From NCBI GenBank assembly GCA_022457155.1, contig JAJGOT010000021.1, positions 460,001 through 524,000 on the forward strand: a stretch of 64,000 nucleotides of DNA, read 5' to 3'. The translations under genes and the position numbers were made by a program. This stretch comes from Cladopsammia gracilis. Its lineage: Eukaryota; Cnidaria; Anthozoa; Scleractinia; Dendrophylliidae. Shown here piece after piece: positions 48,836-61,615 of the stretch. Position 1 is the stretch's first letter. Every line of letters starts with the position of its first letter. The notes beneath the pieces were generated by a model. That model made no database searches. It saw only the letters and a list, made by a program, of their open reading frames with translations, and was not told where the DNA came from.

Positions 48836-50763
48836 TTAAAACGTTTCTATTCATGAGTTCCATGAGAACAAAGGTGCGTCTCAAAATTCAATGTAACGAC
48901 CACTCTGTCCAATTATAGCTTAGAGCTTCCTACGTACGAAAAGACGAGGTCTTCTTTCCGCGGTGTATTTTGTACTTAGGATCATCATCTACAGTCACTT
49001 CGCTCTTAGGTCAAAGTTTGATATGTTTAATATTTGAAAGCCAAACGAACATAAATTTCTCAGAGCAAAACTTCTTTTGAGCTAGATGAAATGTGTTAAA
49101 TATCGAGAAAATTAAGTCGCGTTCATAGGCTTTGAAAATACACACGCATCTCTCGTGTAACTTTATTCTTCCTTTCACTCAAAAGGAATGAAACGAGTCG
49201 CGCACACAGCCGACAGCGATATATCATTGACACCGAAGTTTGTCTGCTTCGTACCACGACTATTTTCCACTTTAATTATTAAACTAAATGTCAGCTTTTC
49301 ACTAGTTTAACGTCAAGTTTTTTATAGGATCAAAGAACTCGCCAATTATTAACCCTTGGACGTACACGCAAACTTATACCTCCACCGTGGTACATAGGGG
49401 GTTATTGCGCGAGACGGTCCAACTGCACCAAAAAATGAAAAGTAGTTTCTCTGTGCCTTTCAATTAATGTTGTGAAGGGGGTTAATAAAACCGTGGCCTA
49501 ATGACAGTCGAATTTAATTTGGCCGGTGCCGATACTTAAACGCAATTAAACATAAACCATGTCAAGATGGCATATGGCACAGACGAAAACCAAAGTTACC
49601 TTTTAAGCCGGATATTGAAGCTTCTTCAACTATGTCTAAATTATACTCGTTAAAAGATTATACTCGGCCCAAAGAGTTTCAAGATAATTTTACGGATTTT
49701 AAGTGAAATATATTCCGGCCTTGGCTTGTTGTTTACTTGTTTTAAACTGCAGTTTTTCTTTTGCTCTTAAAAGCAAGAAAAGAAAGAATTTTAGAGCCAT
49801 TGGATAAACAGTGCCAAGTAAAGAAATGAACCAAAAGAAATATGCGACGAACCTAATTAACATTATCGCAAACTTATTCTATCAAACATCTGTCTAGTAA
49901 CCAAAAAACGAACCTGTGTCAAATCTGGTACCTAGTTTGGTTAACAATTAAAGGCTTTACCAAAGGAAATATTGGGATAGATAAACAATTTTCAAATGCC
50001 ACATTCTGACGATGTCATAAAAAAGAGATTGCATTTGAGTATTATTGTATTAGTAAGATGGCCTGATACTGCCTTTTTATTTCATTTTAATAACGAGTAA
50101 GATATACACGAACGCTTATAAAATTAATTATATATTTTTTTTTTCTCACTCGCTTTCCACTAGCCCAAGAATTAATTCATTCTTTATTCGTTGCTCATCG
50201 CTAGTTGACATTCTTTTAAGTTGCAAAGAAGGTAGCATTTCGCCTTGGGTGAATTTGTCGTTTCAATAATCGAATAATTAACATCGGAAGACATCCAAAC
50301 CCCTGACACTCCCCTATTATTACTTCCCGAAAATTCGAAGTATTTCGCCTAAAGAAGACATATATTGAAATAAACTGATGCAATGCTCGCGTAAGCAATT
50401 TTATGTACATTTTCACATTCGTTCTTTTTGTGTATGGTTTCGTGGAGATTTTTAAATATAACACAATTAAAATTGTGTTATATCTGTTCACGTCCTCTTC
50501 AAATAAGGATAGAACAAATCTACAAGAAATTTCGTGTTTTGACTATTGTTTTTCAAAGTGTTTTTTTGGTTCTCTCTAAGCATTTCTTAATCATAAATTA
50601 AAGATAGAAAACAAACCTAACTAAACTTATATCATCTACAATACATATTGATCAAAATAATTAATAAAACCATAAATTCAGCAAGATAACTATAACATAA
50701 CAAAAGAAAAAACACGGTTATCAAACTATATCTTAAATATTAAGAAAATAAACATTACTATCT

Positions 50764-50939
50764 AAACAACAAATATATCTACTAGAACTTACCAATGTCT
50801 TGAAATTTTGTCGTTCAAATAGTTCTGAAAATAAACCAGACCGTTTTGTCACCTTGTTTACAGTATAAGAACCCGACTGAAAAGGCAACTTAACAAGTGG
50901 GCGGTAAATATCCTCTAGTTTTGGCACGCCTTGCGACAA
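50764..50939 (-). other. Exon-like frame conserved in one duplicate
   Basis: A frame reading GVPKLEDIYRPLVKLPFQSG onward ends at GACATTG followed by a donor-like GTAAGT. In the paralogue near 56930-57080 a single-base loss in a T run breaks the frame. It may be a short exon of an unrecognised gene or coincidence. Confidence 0.25.
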
Positions 50940-51409
50940 ATTATGCTATTAGCGAAGTTGATTATGCAGGTCATAAAAAATTCAAGTGAAATGCGAGTTA
51001 TTTATGATGACTCTAGCTGGATAATGGAACTCTAATGGGAACCGCACTAGACAATGCACTAGACAAACTTCAGGACGATTCACTAGAGGAGCTACGAATG
51101 TTTGCCCAAATTTGTCCTCAACCGACCATGCGTCTCTAGTATAAAAGGACCATTATTGTCCCTATCCTGTGTTAAAATAATTCAGAAATCACAATCACAT
51201 TCGTAAACTTTTCCAAAAACCTGTATTGAGTAATTTTCCTCGAGATAAATCTATGATTGAAGCTCATACACTTTACTATATTCCCATTCTTTTTACCGAC
51301 CAGCCGTCCCAGTTCTTTCACGAAAAATGGGGCGATGAGAACCTTAAAACTTTATCGGGACGGTCTTAAATCGTATCAGCTGGTGTACAGAATGTTTTTG
51401 TAAACACTT

Positions 51410-52000
51410 TAAGTCCTAAGGGCAGTTCTTAATTGTCGACGATAATGTTTTTTTTTAAAGTTTTGGCACTATGTTGGAGGGTGATTATGGTTTTAAATGA
51501 GCCGGCTAATGGAAAATACATAATTCAGTGGACCAACGCTGTTAGGCCAATTATGAAACCGCAAATTTTTCGAAGGGTGTACCTGTTTACTAACTTTAAT
51601 TCTAGTATTTTCGTTGGGTAAAATGATTTTACGCCGTTGATTTTTGCTCTGAAGCGGCCAACGCTTATGTGGGGCGTGATAAGATGCATGAATTCTCCAG
51701 GTTATAACTTTGGTTATATTTATGGTTTCCATGAAATTAAAATTGACATATACCATACGGCCAGGTTAGAAAAAAATAGATTGCACTTAAAGTTGCCATA
51801 GTTACTGGTCACGTGACTATGTTCAGGCCAAAATTAATTCTGAAAACTCTCAGAGTTTTCTTCTTCAATATTAAGCCTACAATCAAGACATCTTGCATGA
51901 TTGCAGTACACTAAAATAGGGAAAACTTGTTCGATTTAGAATCTCAAATTTTAATTTTATAACGTCACAATGAATGACGTCATAACATGGACATTTCAAG
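51410..52000 (+). repeat. 590-bp unit, copy 1
   Basis: Starts near AAGTCCTAAGGGCAGTTCTT and runs through GAGCCGGCTAATGGAAAATA to ATGACGTCATAA. Related units occur at about 53918-54240, 57541-58133, 58134-58713 and 58714 onward, partly in direct tandem. Confidence 0.75.
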
Positions 52001-52008
52001 TCCTAAGG

Positions 52009-53174
52009 GATGGACCATTTTATTTTTGAGGGGGGGGGGGGGGGGGGGGTTGGGCAATTACCAAAAAAAAATTCCTGCACAGCAAAAGTCAAGAAAAAAA
52101 AATCATGCACAGTGGGCCAGGGGAAAAAAAAATTCGAGCAAGCCTTTCTACTGGTAGGATCCTGTTAGAGATTATAAAAAAGTAATCTGTAATTTTTGTC
52201 AATTTTATTTCAGCAGACCAAAAATGCTGTTAAAATGTTTGTAAAATAATACACCTCTTTGTGTTTCATACCATAAATATCAAAAATACAACATTTCCAT
52301 CCATCTCTTGTAGTAAAACATAAATTTGAACCATTTCACTGAATCTGGTATAATATAAAAATCATGTCTTAAAATATCATTTATATTTAAATATAACTTG
52401 TATTATAAAATAACTTTTAGCTATCTTCAACATATCTCATATATATTTATTAAATAACAATAACTGTAATGTCTTATAGTGTCTATGTTTCTGCCCCTTC
52501 TTCTGCTTCTACGGAAGCTTCTTAACAGACCAAAAATGCTGTTAAACTGTTTGTAAAATAATTCACCTCTTTGTGTTTCATATCATAAATATCAAAAATA
52601 CATTTCCATCCATTTCTTGTAGTAAAACATAAATCACTATAGAGGTGCTGTAAAGAGGGGAGGCAACTGGTTTCACTATGATGGTCTATGGGAGAGGCAA
52701 CAGCCAGGAAGTGGATTGAGACTGGGGGGCACAGCTACTCCACATGGCTTTATGCTGTCAAGCTGCATTTATGTCAAGGCTTTGTTACTGTAAGAGGGTG
52801 GGAAGTATTAAAATTTGCTAGGTGTTTTCTTAAGACAACATTTGTCTTTTAGATAAGATATTCAATTTTCCTAATTTCCTGGCATCGGATAAAAAGATCC
52901 AGGCATTTTTACAACATTTGTAATTCAGCTGAACAGAATTCCTTTATATTTATTTTTGTAACCCAACATGTAACACTGAATAGACTAAATGCAGCTTGAC
53001 AGTATCGGCCTGAAGAGAAAGCACTGCTTGAGGTACATGTACAGCGCCGTAGCTAGTATGAGGCCAACCGAGGCACTCGCCTCGGTAAAATTATGACGAA
53101 TTTCGCCGATCCTTTTTATTTTACATAATCGATCATCAGAGCCTGCCAGAAAAGATTTCGTGGCCAAAATATAA

Positions 53175-53240
<66 letters not shown>

Positions 53241-53391
53241 TGGTTTTCAAAAACATTGCTACTTGAGAAATATATCTATATATATATATACCTTTTGTAT
53301 TCCTATCAAAAACGTCACCTATTTGATGGGAATACAAAAGGTATATATATATAGATATATATTTCTCAAGTAGCAATGTTTTTGAAAACCA

Positions 53392-53458
<67 letters not shown>

Positions 53459-53917
53459 CACAATTTTCGCCGTATTAATACTGCAGGCATGTCAGTACAA
53501 AAACCTGTCGGTACACCGGAAGTTCCTCGCTTTCATGTGCTTAAATTTACTCGAAAAAAGTTACCGAAAGGCCCAGAAAACGCTGCAAATCGCATTTCCG
53601 AGAGACTAAATTTCAAAACTTCTCGGGGGGGGCATGCCCCCGAACCCCCCTAGCAACTCCCGCCTTCGGCGGTCGGCTGCCTCAGTAGGCCGTTTAGTCT
53701 GGCTACGGCACTGATGTACCATCTTGTATAGACATACCCTATGGAATGCTCATTTTTGGTGATACTAAATATGAAGACTAAAAAAAAAATGGAAAAAAAA
53801 ATTCGTGCACAACCTTTAGGTACTAAAAAAAATTCTTGCACAGCCCAAAGGCGAAAAAAAAAATTCTTACCAAGCAAAAATTGCCCAACCCCCCCCTCAA
53901 AAATAAAATGGTCCATC
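52009..53917. mobile_element. 1.9-kb TIR element
   Basis: Inverted ends GATGGACCATTTTATTTTTG (52009) and its complement ending at 53917 are flanked by CCTAAGG at 52002-52008 and 53918-53924. The paralogous 590-bp units show the uninterrupted site AAGTCCTAAGGGCAG. It contains A-run/TTC-TGCACAG-type repeats near each end and an inner TA foldback. No transposase. The 7-8 bp duplication suggests hAT-type mobilisation (inference). Confidence 0.7.
53181..53456. repeat. Foldback flanked by TA arrays
   Basis: A core (53238-53394) of two about 65-bp arms (CACTGGTTTTCAAAAACATT and complement) is flanked on both sides by (TA)n runs of roughly 28 units. The loop contains AAAACGTCACC. False reading frames of Tyr-Ile repeats result from the TA runs. 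Confidence 0.9.
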
Positions 53918-54499
53918 CCTAAGGGCAGTTCTTTTGCCAGCGATAATAATTTTAAGTTTAGGCACTATGTGGGAAGGTAATTATGGTTTTAAATGAGCCG
54001 GCTAATGGAAAATACATTATTCATTGGACCAATGCTGTTACGCCAATTATAAAAACCGCAAATTTTTCGAAGGGTGTACCTGTTTACTAACTTTAATTCT
54101 AGTATTTTCTTTGGGTAAAATGATTTTAGAAAACAAAATAACCATAATAAAATTCTTCCTGGGTCTAATTTTTTTATATTTTGATAATGTTTTTTTTTTT
54201 TATTTTTATGGCTAACACAAAACGATTTCCCTTCCACTCTTAATAACTTTTCCTCTTACTAAAACAGGAAATGTTACGATAGTTTCTCTTCGAAATACTT
54301 TTTCATTCCGTAGTATTTTCTTAGGATCCCAAGGTCGTTTGTCTGGCATTGTAGCTACATTATAATTAATTTCTGGACGATTCATGAAGTATTTTTGGTT
54401 TGCCCTTTAGAATTATCCAGTTGTATAACAGAAGTTTTCGCTAAAGAAATTGTTTATTATACGACAGTTTCTACATCCCAAATCCTTAGTTTTTGAAAG

Positions 54500-57400
54500 T
54501 GTTTTTTCTTAGCGTGCGGTCAGAAGAGTGTAATAACGTGTTATATTTGCACTCCTTTTGGTACGTATTCCCGCTCCAAAATGCAGTCTTATGATAAATT
54601 CGGTCATTAGGAGCAGGTTCTTTGCTTGTGGCCGTACTGTGACTGCTGCAACATGGAGTCGCTATTTAATGGGACACTGTCGCGCTGGAAAAACGAAAAT
54701 GTGTTCACTTAATTTCCACGTTATATCATCAAATACAACCAAACATATAACTAAATTGAATGAAAACGTTCTATAGTGAAAAGCGCAGGAAAATGTCATA
54801 TAAATCAAACGTGTGATGCTGTGGTTGTATATTAAAGCAGATATCCTGCTAGTGACCGTTTTGAAACGCTTCTATTCATGAGTTCCATGAGAACAAAGGT
54901 GCGTCTCAAAATTCAGTGTCACTTCGCTCTTAGGTCAAAGTTTGATATGTTTAATATTTGAAAGCCAAACGAACATAAATTTCTCAGAGCAAAACTTTTT
55001 TTGAGCTAGATGAAATGTGTTAAATATCGAGAAAATTAAGTCGCGTTCATAGGCTTTGAAAATACACACGCATCTTCTCGTGTAACTTTATTCTTCCTTT
55101 CACTCAAAAGCAATGAAATGAGTCGCGCACACAGCCGACAGCGATATATCATTGACACCGAAGTTTGTCTGCTTCGTACCACGACTATTTTTTACTTTAA
55201 TTATTAAACTTAATGTCAAGTTTTTACTGCTTTAACGTCAAGTTTTTTTTATAGGATCAAAGAAGTCGCCAATTATTAACCCTTGGACGTACACGCAAAC
55301 TTATACCTCCACCGTGGTAAATAGGTGGTTATTGCGCGAGACGGTCCAACTGCACCAAAAAATGAAAAGTAGTTTTCCCTGCGCCTTTCAATTAATGTTG
55401 TGAAGGGGGTTAATAAAACCGTGGCCTAATGACAGTCGAATTTAATTTGGCCGGTGCCGATATTTAAACGCAATTAAACATAAACCATGTCAAGATGGCA
55501 TATGGCACAGACGAAAACCAAAGTTACCTTTTAAAGCGGATATTGAAGCTCCTTCAAACTATGTCTAGATTATACTCGTTGAAAGAGTATAACTTGTGTA
55601 AATTCAACTTGTGAAAACTGCAATGGCTAGTATGACAACTGTTGTTTCGTCGCTGCCAAGCGACTCTTCAAGCTTCTTCAGAGACCTTCCTGATATCTGG
55701 CAAACTCGTCGCTTGGCAGCGACGAAACAACAGTTGTCAGACTAGCCATTACAGTTTTCACAAGTTGAATTTACACAAGTTATTCACAAGTGTTCACAAT
55801 TATTAAAAGAGTATACTCGGCCCAAAGAGTTTCAAGATAATTTTACGGATTTTAAGGGAAATATATTAACCGGCCTTGTCTTGTTGTTTACTTGTTTTAA
55901 ACTGCAGTTTTTCTTTTGCTCTTAAAAGCAAAAAAATAAAGAATTTTAGAGCTATTGGAAAAACAGTGCCAAGTAAAGAAATGAACCAAAAGAAATATGT
56001 GACAAACCTAATTAATATCATCGCAAAGTTATTCTGTCAAACATATGTCTAGTAACCAAAAAAGGAACCTGTGTCAAATCTAGTACATAGTTTGGTTAAC
56101 AATTAAAGCTTTACCAAAGGAAGTATTGGGATATAAAAGCAATTTTCAAATGCAGCATTCTGACGATGTCATAAAAAAAGAGATTGCTTTTGAGTATTAT
56201 TGTATTAGTAAGATGGCCTGATACCGCCTTTTTATTTCATTTTACTGAATAACGAGTAAGATATACACGAAAGCTTATAAGTTTAATTATATATTTTTTT
56301 TCTCACTCGCTTTCCACTAGCCCAAGAATTAATTCATTCTTTGTTCGTTGCTCATCGCTAGTTGACATTGTTTTAAGTTGCAAAGAAGGTATAATTGAAT
56401 AATTAACATCGGAAGACATCCAAACTCCTGACACTCCCCTATTATTACTTCCCGAAAATTCAGAGAATTTCGCTTAAAGAAGACATATATTGAAATAAAC
56501 CGATGCAGTGCTCACGTAAGCAATTTAATGTACATTTTCACATTCGTTCTTTTTGTGTATGGTTTCGTGGAGATTTTTAAATATAACACAATTAAAATTG
56601 TGTTATATCTGTTCACGTCATCTTCAAATTCTTCAAATAAGGATAGAACAAATCTACAAGAAATTTAATGTTTTGACTATTGTTTTTCAAAGTGTTTTTT
56701 GGTTCTCTTTAAGCATTTCTTAATCATAAATTAAAGATAGAAAACAAACCTAACTAAACTTATATCATCTACAATACATATTGATGAAAATAATTAATAA
56801 AACCATAAATTCAGCAAGATAACTATAACATAACAAAAGAAAAACACGGTTATCAAACTATATCTTAAATATTAAGAAAATAAACATTACTATCTAAACA
56901 ACAAATATATCTACTAGAACTTACCAATGTCTTGAAATTTGTTGTTCAAATACTTCTGAAAATAAACCAGACCGTTTTGTCACCTTGTTTACAGTATAAG
57001 AACCCGACTGAAAAGGCAACTTAACAAGTGGGCGGTAAATATCCTCTAGTTTTGGCACGCCTTGCGAAAAATTATGCTATTAGCGAAGTTGATTATGCAG
57101 GTCATAAAAAATTCAAGTGAAATGCGAGTTATTTATGATGACTCTAGCTGGATAATGGAACTCTAATGGGAACCGCACTAGACAATGCACTAGACAAACT
57201 TCAGGACGATTCACTAGAGGAGCTGCGAATGTTTGCCCAAATTTGTCCTCAACCGACCATGCGTCTCTAGTGTAAAAGGACCATTATTGTCCCTATCCTG
57301 TGTTAAAATAATTCAGAAATCACAATCACATTCGTAAACTTCTCCAAAAACCTGTATTGAGTAATTTTTTCTCGAGATAAATCTATGATTGAAGCTCATA

Positions 57401-58133
57401 CACTTTACTATATTCCCATTCTTTTCACCGACCAGCCGTCCCAGTTCTTTCACGAAAAATGGGGCGATGAGAACCTTAAAACTTTATCGGGACGGTCTTA
57501 AATCGTATCAGCTGGTGTACAGAATGTTTTTGTAAACACTTTAAGTCCTAAGGGCAGTTCTTAATTGTCGACGATAATGTTTTTTTTTTTTTTTTTTAAG
57601 TTTTGGCACTGTGTTGGAGGGTAATTATGGTTTTAAATGAGCCGGCTAATGGAAAATACATAATTCAGTGTGGACCAACGCTGTTAGGCCAATTATGAAA
57701 CCGCAAATTTTTCGAAGGGTGTACCTGTTTACTAACTTTAATTCTAGTATTTTCGTTGGGTAAAATGATTTTACGCCGTTGATTTTTTGCTCTGAAGCGG
57801 CGAACGCTTATGTGGGGCGTGATAAGATGCATGAATTCTCCAGGTTATAACTTTGGTGATATTTATGGTATCCATGAAATTAAAATTGACATATACCATA
57901 CGGCCGGTTAGAAAAAATAGTTTGCACTTAAAGTTGCCATAGTTACTTGTCACGTGACTATGTACAGGCCAAAATTAATTCTGAAAACTCTCAGAGTTTT
58001 CTTCTTCAATATTAAGCCCACAATCAAGACATCTCGCATGAATGCAGTACACTAAAATCGGGAAAACTTGTCCGATTTAGAATCTCAAAATTTAATTTTA
58101 TTACGTCACAATCAATGATGTCATAAAATGGAC
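54500..58133. repeat. Large tandem duplication, copy B
   Basis: Collinear with copy A (47110-52000). It lacks the TTAA foldback and instead carries a small hairpin element at 55591-55805. No gene is seen. Confidence 0.75.
55591..55805. mobile_element. Hairpin MITE with 9-bp flanking duplication
   Basis: AAAGAGTAT flanks it at 55582-55590 and 55806-55814; copy A has the empty site near 49655. The arms pair CAACAGTTGTC-type and GTCGCTTGGCAGCGAC sequences around a centre near 55690. The left tip is shorter than the right. Confidence 0.75.
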
Positions 58134-59060
58134 ATTTTAAGTCCTAACGGCAGTTCTTTTACTGGCGATAATAATTTTAAGTTTTTGGCACTATGTGGGA
58201 GGGTAATTATGGTTTTAAATGTGCCGGCTGATGGCAAATACATAATTCAGTGGACCAACGTTGTTAGGCCATTTATGAAACCACAAATTTTTCGAAGGGT
58301 GTACCTGTTAACTAACATTAGTTCTAGTATTTTCGTTGGGTAAAATTATTTTACGCTGGTGATTTTTTGCTCCGAAGCGGCCAATGCTTATGTGGGGTGT
58401 GATAGGGTGCATGGATTCTCGACGTTATAACTTTGGTTATATTTATGGTATCCATGAAATTAAAATTGACATATACCATACGTCCCGGTTAGAAAAAAAA
58501 TAGTTTGCACTTAAAGTTGCCATAGTTACTGGTCACGTGACTATGTACAGGCCAAAATTGATTCTGTAAACTCTCAGAGTTTTCTCCTTCTTCAATATTA
58601 AGCCTACAATCAAGACATGTTTCATGATTGCAGCACACTTAAATAGGGAAAACTTGTCCGATTTAGAATCTCAAATGACAATCACTATCAATGACGTCAT
58701 AAAATTGACATTTCAAGTCCTAAGGGCAATTCTTTTGTCGGCGATAATAATTTTAAGTTTTGGCACTATGTGGAAGGTAATTATGGTTTTAAATTATCCG
58801 GCTAATGGAAAATACGGAATTCAGTGGACCAACGCTGTTAGGCGAATTATAAAACCGCAAATTTTTCGTAAGGGTGTACCTGTTTACTAACTTTAATTCT
58901 AGTATTTTCCTTGGGTAAAATGATTTTAGAAAGAAAATAATCATAACAAAATTCTTTCTGGCTCTAATTTTAAATTTTGGTAATGTTTTTTTTTTCTTTT
59001 TATGGCTAACATAACGCGATTTCCCTTCCACTCTTAATAACATTTCCCCTTACTAAAACA
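57541..59060 (+). repeat. Direct tandem array of the 590-bp unit
   Basis: Three successive related units begin near 57541, 58137 and 58715, each opening AAGTCCTAA(G/C)GGCA and containing CCGGCTAATGGAAAATAC-like sequence and a GGGTGTACCTG block. The third diverges after about 58920. Confidence 0.75.
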
Positions 59061-59395
59061 GGAAATTTTACGATTCTCTTCGAAATACTTTTTCATTACG
59101 TAGTATTTTCTTAGGATCCCAAGGTCTTTTGTCCGGCATTGTAGCTACATTATCATTTATTTCTGGACGATGCATGAAGTATTTTTGGTTGCCTTTAGAA
59201 TTATCAGTTGTATTACAGAACTTTTCGCTAAAGAAATTGTTTATTATACGACAGTTACTATATCCCAAATCCTTAGTTTTTGAAAATGTTTTTCTTAGCT
59301 TGCTTTCAGAAGAGTGTAATAACGCGTCATATTTGCACTCTTTTTGGTGCGTTTTCGCGCTCCAAAAAGCAAAGTCGAATAATAAATTCGGTCAT

Positions 59396-59705
59396 TTGGA
59401 GAAGGTTCTTTGCTGGTGGCTGTACTGTGACTGCTGCAACATGGAGTCGCTATTTAAAATGACACTGTTTCACCGAAATAATAAATGTGTTAACTTAACC
59501 CTCGGATGTACAAAGGGGGGGGGGGGGGGGGGGGGGGGGAGGGGGCACCTCTCCCTTAGGAGCAGGTTCTTTGCCGGTGGGTGTACTGTGACTGCTGTGA
59601 CATGGAGTGGCTATTTAAAGGGAAACTGTCCCGCTGAAATAACAAATTTGTGTTAACTTAACCCACGGATGTACAAGGCGGGAAGGGGGGGGGGGGGGGG
59701 GGGGG
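59396..59705 (+). repeat. G-run-terminated short repeat units
   Basis: Two consecutive units share GGTTCTTTGC, a TGTACTGTGACTGCTG block, CTATTTAAA and CGGATGTACAA, each ending in a run of about 20 or more G. Further copies are at about 61228-61370 and at 61394-61455 joined to 63909-63984 (split by the LINE). Confidence 0.7.
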
Positions 59706-61170
59706 CATTCGATAAAATATATTTCCATTCGATAAAATATATTTTCATTCGATAAAATATATTTTCATTCGATAAAATATATTTCCATTCGATAAAATAC
59801 ATTTTCATTCGATAAATAATATATTTTCATTCGATAATATATTTTCATTCGATAGAATATATATTTTCATTTGATAAAATATATTTTCATTCGATAATAT
59901 ATTTTCATTCGATAAAATATTTTCATTCGATAAAAAAATTCGTTCGATAAAAAAATATATTGTCATTCGATAAAATCACGTGGTATCATAAGGCCTGGTC
60001 ACTTGGCTTAAACATGGCGATGGACGAAGATGATTCCCTCAGCGAATCCCTGTGGAAAGACTTTTTTTTCAGGGCTTGTCCCCCTACTCAACATCTGCGA
60101 GTGCAATAGTTCGAATGTTAACTTGGACTTTCCCTCAACAGCAGTGTTATTCAATCAGTTGGACATGACGTTATCAGTTCTTAGAAGTGTTTCAGACGCT
60201 GTTGTAAATATGGCGAATTTTGACCAGTTCCAAGAACTTTGTTCATGCTTTTCTGAAATTCACTTGTATTGGTGGAATAGGATGGCTGAAATTGGAAGGA
60301 GAACCACAAGCATGGCCGATATGGGTCCGCGTTCTGTCGCCGCCATGGACCATTCAACGGAGAGTGGTGGAGTACGGATTAAACTGTGGAAAGGGTCTGA
60401 TATAAATGACGATCAACTAGACACTAATCACACTATCATAAGAGGATACATATCACGCTTCCACAGTTTAATCCGTACTCCACCACTCTCCGTTAAATGG
60501 TCCATCGGGAAACGTGCAGCTTGCGAGCTATTTGTATCCAAGTGCAACCTAGGCTTCTCAAGTTTTCCAAAAGTTCCTGTGCAATTACAAATCGTGGTCT
60601 TCCTGCTCCACTGACGGCGACAGAACGCGGACCCATATCGGCCATGCTTGTGGTTCTCCTTCTAATTTCAGCCATCCTATTCCACCAATACAAGTGAATT
60701 TCAGAAAAACATGAACAAAGTTCTTGGAACTGGTCAAAATTCGCCAGCGTCTGGTGCGTCTGAAACACTTCTAAGAACTGATAACGTCATGTCCAACTGA
60801 TTGAATAACACTGCTGCTGAGGGAAAGTCCAAGTTAACATTCGAACTATTGCACTCGCAGATGTTGAGTAGGGGGACAAGCCCTGAAAAAAAAGTCTTCC
60901 CACAGGATCATCTTCGTCCGTCGCCATGTTTAAGCCAAGTGACCAGGCCTTATGAATACCACGTGATTTTATCGAATGAAAATATTTTTTTATCGAACGA
61001 ATTTTTTTATCGGATGAAAATATATTTTATCGAATGAAAATATATTATCGAATGAAAATATATTTTATCGAATGAAAATATATTATTTATCGAATGAAAA
61101 TGTATTTTATCGAATGGAAATATATTTTATCGAATGAAAATATATTTTATCGAATGAAAATATATTTTTT
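59706..61170. mobile_element. 1.46-kb foldback of a duplicated gene fragment with satellite ends
   Basis: Both ends are arrays of a roughly 20-bp CATTCGATAAAATATATTTT unit in inverse orientation. The long arms (about 59980-60380 and 60470-60970) are inverted copies of one coding fragment. In the right arm (minus strand, 60493-60768) it reads AGRPRFVIAQELLENLRSLG then WIQIARKLHVSRWTI, a helix-turn-helix typical of transposase or integrase N-termini, ending in a TAA. The left arm lacks about 110 bp of this region but continues in frame past that point. Confidence 0.75.
60493..60768 (-). pseudogene. HTH-containing transposase/integrase-like fragment
   Basis: About 91 residues: FDQFQELCSCFSEIHLYWWN, then a GAGRPRF hinge and a helix-turn-helix ending HVSRWTI, stopped by TAA. 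The mirrored copy in the left arm has CAA at this stop position and runs on as RRVVEYGLNCG. The fold suggests the DNA-binding start of a DDE transposase or integrase; the catalytic domain is absent. Confidence 0.5.
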
Positions 61171-61615
61171 TCGAATTTTGCTACATTTCGGCAACCATAG
61201 GGAGGGGGGGGGGGGGGGGGCACCATCCTCCCCCTTAGGAGCAGGTTCTTTGCCAGTGGGTGTACTGTGACTGCTGTGACATGGAGTGGCTATTTAAAGG
61301 GAAACTGTCCCGCTGAAATAACAAATTTGTGTTAACTTAACCCACGGATGTACAAGGCGGGAAGGGGGGGGGGGGGGCACCACCCTCCCCCTTAGGAGCA
61401 GGTTCTTTGCCGGTCGGTGTACTGTGACTGCTGTAACATGGAGTGGCTATTTAAAAGATAGATAGATAGATAATCTTTATTTAAACACGGTAAAAATTCG
61501 TCAGCTAAAAATCATTATAATACTTAACACAAAGCAATAAACTAATATTAAAAAATATCTATATATGAAGAATTTAATTAAATAATAAAAAGCTGCTTTC
61601 CACGAACGCCGTACC

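Larger units (their letters stand above)
47110..52000. repeat. Large tandem duplication, copy A
   Basis: Collinear with 54500-58133 over most of its length. Shared markers are CGTACTGTGACTGCTGCAAC, AAAGCAGATATCCTGCTA, GACGGTCCAACTGCACC and the 590-bp end unit. Copy A additionally carries the foldback at 47482-48835. No supported protein-coding gene is visible. Confidence 0.75.

Noticed and set aside
51433..51621. Short plus-strand frame repeated in several 590-bp units
   Set aside because: Similarity between units is at DNA level throughout, including non-coding parts, and no domain is visible; the shared frame is probably a by-product of recent duplication.
53179..53609. Frames of Tyr-Ile repeats on both strands
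   Set aside because: They are translations of the TA microsatellites around a foldback and have no coding character.
57541..59060. CRISPR-like array
   Set aside because: The repeat units are about 590 bp and differ throughout; there are no short identical repeats with unique spacers.
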